NCBI GenBank assembly: GCA_946404295.1
Contig: CAMJDE010000024.1
Location: 1-13,366, forward strand
Direction of reading: 5' to 3'
DNA: 13,366 nt
Origin: an uncultured Clostridia bacterium
GTDB lineage: Bacteria > Bacillota > Clostridia > Oscillospirales > CAG-272
Part shown: positions 12,916 to 13,366 of the stretch, piece by piece
Position numbering within the stretch: the stretch's first letter is position 1
How the letters are laid out: every line of letters begins with the position of its first letter
Made by a program: the position numbers and the translations under genes
Notes under the pieces: model-generated
What the model was told of the DNA's origin: nothing
The model's database searches: none
Seen by the model: only the letters and a program-made list of their open reading frames with translations

Positions 12916-13366
12916 TTCAGCGTTTCCTTTCCTTCGAGGATGATCGGCAAAAGGGCGACGAGCGCGCCCGCGGCGAACGCGAGAGCGAGCGGAAGATCGG
13001 GGACGAGCGCGGTCTCGTCAAACGGGTACCAGTTCCAGTCGCCCCGCCCCGAGAAGAGCGGATAGAGCGCCGGGACGAGCAGAAGGACGAGCAAAACCGA
13101 GAGAACGACGTCGCGCACGGCGCGCTTTTCACCCGCGGCGTGCGTCGGACCGGGCAGCCCGTAGCCCCGCGCCCGCATCCCGTCCGCCTGATCCATCGAT
13201 CCCTCGAGCATCAGGGTCGTCAGGATCGAAAGGTCCGAGAGCCGCGCCCGGATCTTTCCGAGCCCGCCGCTCTCGTCGGCGACGCCGAGCGCCGCGCGCG
13301 CCTCGGTGATCTCGCGGTAACGGAGACGGAAGCGCGGCAGGAACCCGACAGCCATCCGGAGCAGCA
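12888..13366 (-). CDS. EcfT / CbiQ family transmembrane scaffold (N-terminus beyond window)
   Basis: The 158 visible residues are the C-terminal part of the ECF membrane scaffold that links the ATPases to the S component. The coupling region begins with GFLPRFRLRYREITEARAALG. It is followed by the second coupling helix with RARGYG (64-69 of the visible part), which holds the expected Ala-Arg-Gly motif. The first motif position reads AALG rather than ARG. After this come two hydrophobic segments (about 84-104 and 124-142) and the C-terminus KWHILRSRI, typical of the group. The frame is open to the window edge, so the ATG inside the visible part (13353-13355) is internal, not the start. The last 28 bases overlap the ATPase gene and supply its ribosome binding site. 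The gene upstream is not visible. Confidence 0.9.
   Translation of the reverse strand, partial: LLRMAVGFLPRFRLRYREITEARAALGVADESGGLGKIRARLSDLSILTTLMLEGSMDQADGMRARGYGLPGPTHAAGEKRAVRDVVLSVLLVLLLVPALYPLFSGRGDWNWYPFDETALVPDLPLALAFAAGALVALLPIILEGKETLKWHILRSRI

Noticed and set aside
1..13366. Mobile elements, CRISPR arrays, tRNA or rRNA genes
   Set aside because: I saw no transposase or integrase motifs, no regularly spaced repeats, and no tRNA- or rRNA-like conserved segments; gene order is continuous without disrupted frames.

Overview
The window is GC-rich bacterial DNA in which every convincing gene lies on the minus strand, so transcription runs from position 13366 towards position 1. Purine-rich AGGAG-type ribosome binding sites, an ECF-type vitamin transporter with a fused two-domain ATPase, and a sugar transferase and aminotransferase of a type I associate with Clostridia all point to a GC-rich member of the Bacillota, perhaps an uncultivated gut clostridium. 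That placement is inference; no 16S or other marker gene is present.

Right-hand block (13366 to 10592): a three-gene energy-coupling factor (ECF) transporter unit. It runs from the C-terminal part of the membrane scaffold EcfT (cut by the window edge), through a fused two-domain ATPase (EcfA-like), to a substrate-binding S component. The genes overlap by 28 and 4 bases and are almost certainly co-transcribed. The S-component substrate cannot be read from the sequence.

Middle gap (10446 to 10591, 146 bases): an AT-rich interval with a strong extended -10 sigma-A-type promoter reading leftward, a short leader, and a perfect 8-bp hairpin ending directly at the ribosome binding site of the next gene. 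It is the largest gene-free stretch; none exceeds 300 bases.

Left-hand block (10445 to 1): a Wzx/Wzy-type cell-surface polysaccharide operon. In transcription order it holds a DegT-family sugar aminotransferase, a monotopic phosphoglycosyl transferase that starts the lipid-linked unit, two GT2 glycosyltransferases, a Wzy-like polymerase or ligase, a Wzx-like flippase, a third predicted glycosyltransferase, and the dTDP-L-rhamnose genes rmlA, rmlC, rmlD and rmlB (rmlB cut by the window edge). Most junctions overlap (ATGA) or are a few dozen bases long, so it reads as one operon. The model is as follows: the phosphoglycosyl transferase loads a probable 4-amino-4,6-dideoxy sugar phosphate onto undecaprenyl phosphate, three glycosyltransferases extend it with rhamnose as one likely sugar, Wzx flips the unit, and Wzy polymerises it. 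No chain-length regulator, 4,6-dehydratase for the amino sugar, or final ligase is visible here.

I found no mobile element, CRISPR array, tRNA or rRNA, and nothing that is clearly a new system. The more interesting signals are small RNA-level structures around translation starts: a leader hairpin with a stop/start-coupled mini-ORF, a 19-base palindrome before rmlA, a hairpin with G residues in its loop before rmlD, and a repeated 11-mer spanning two stop codons that could pair with the following ribosome binding sites.
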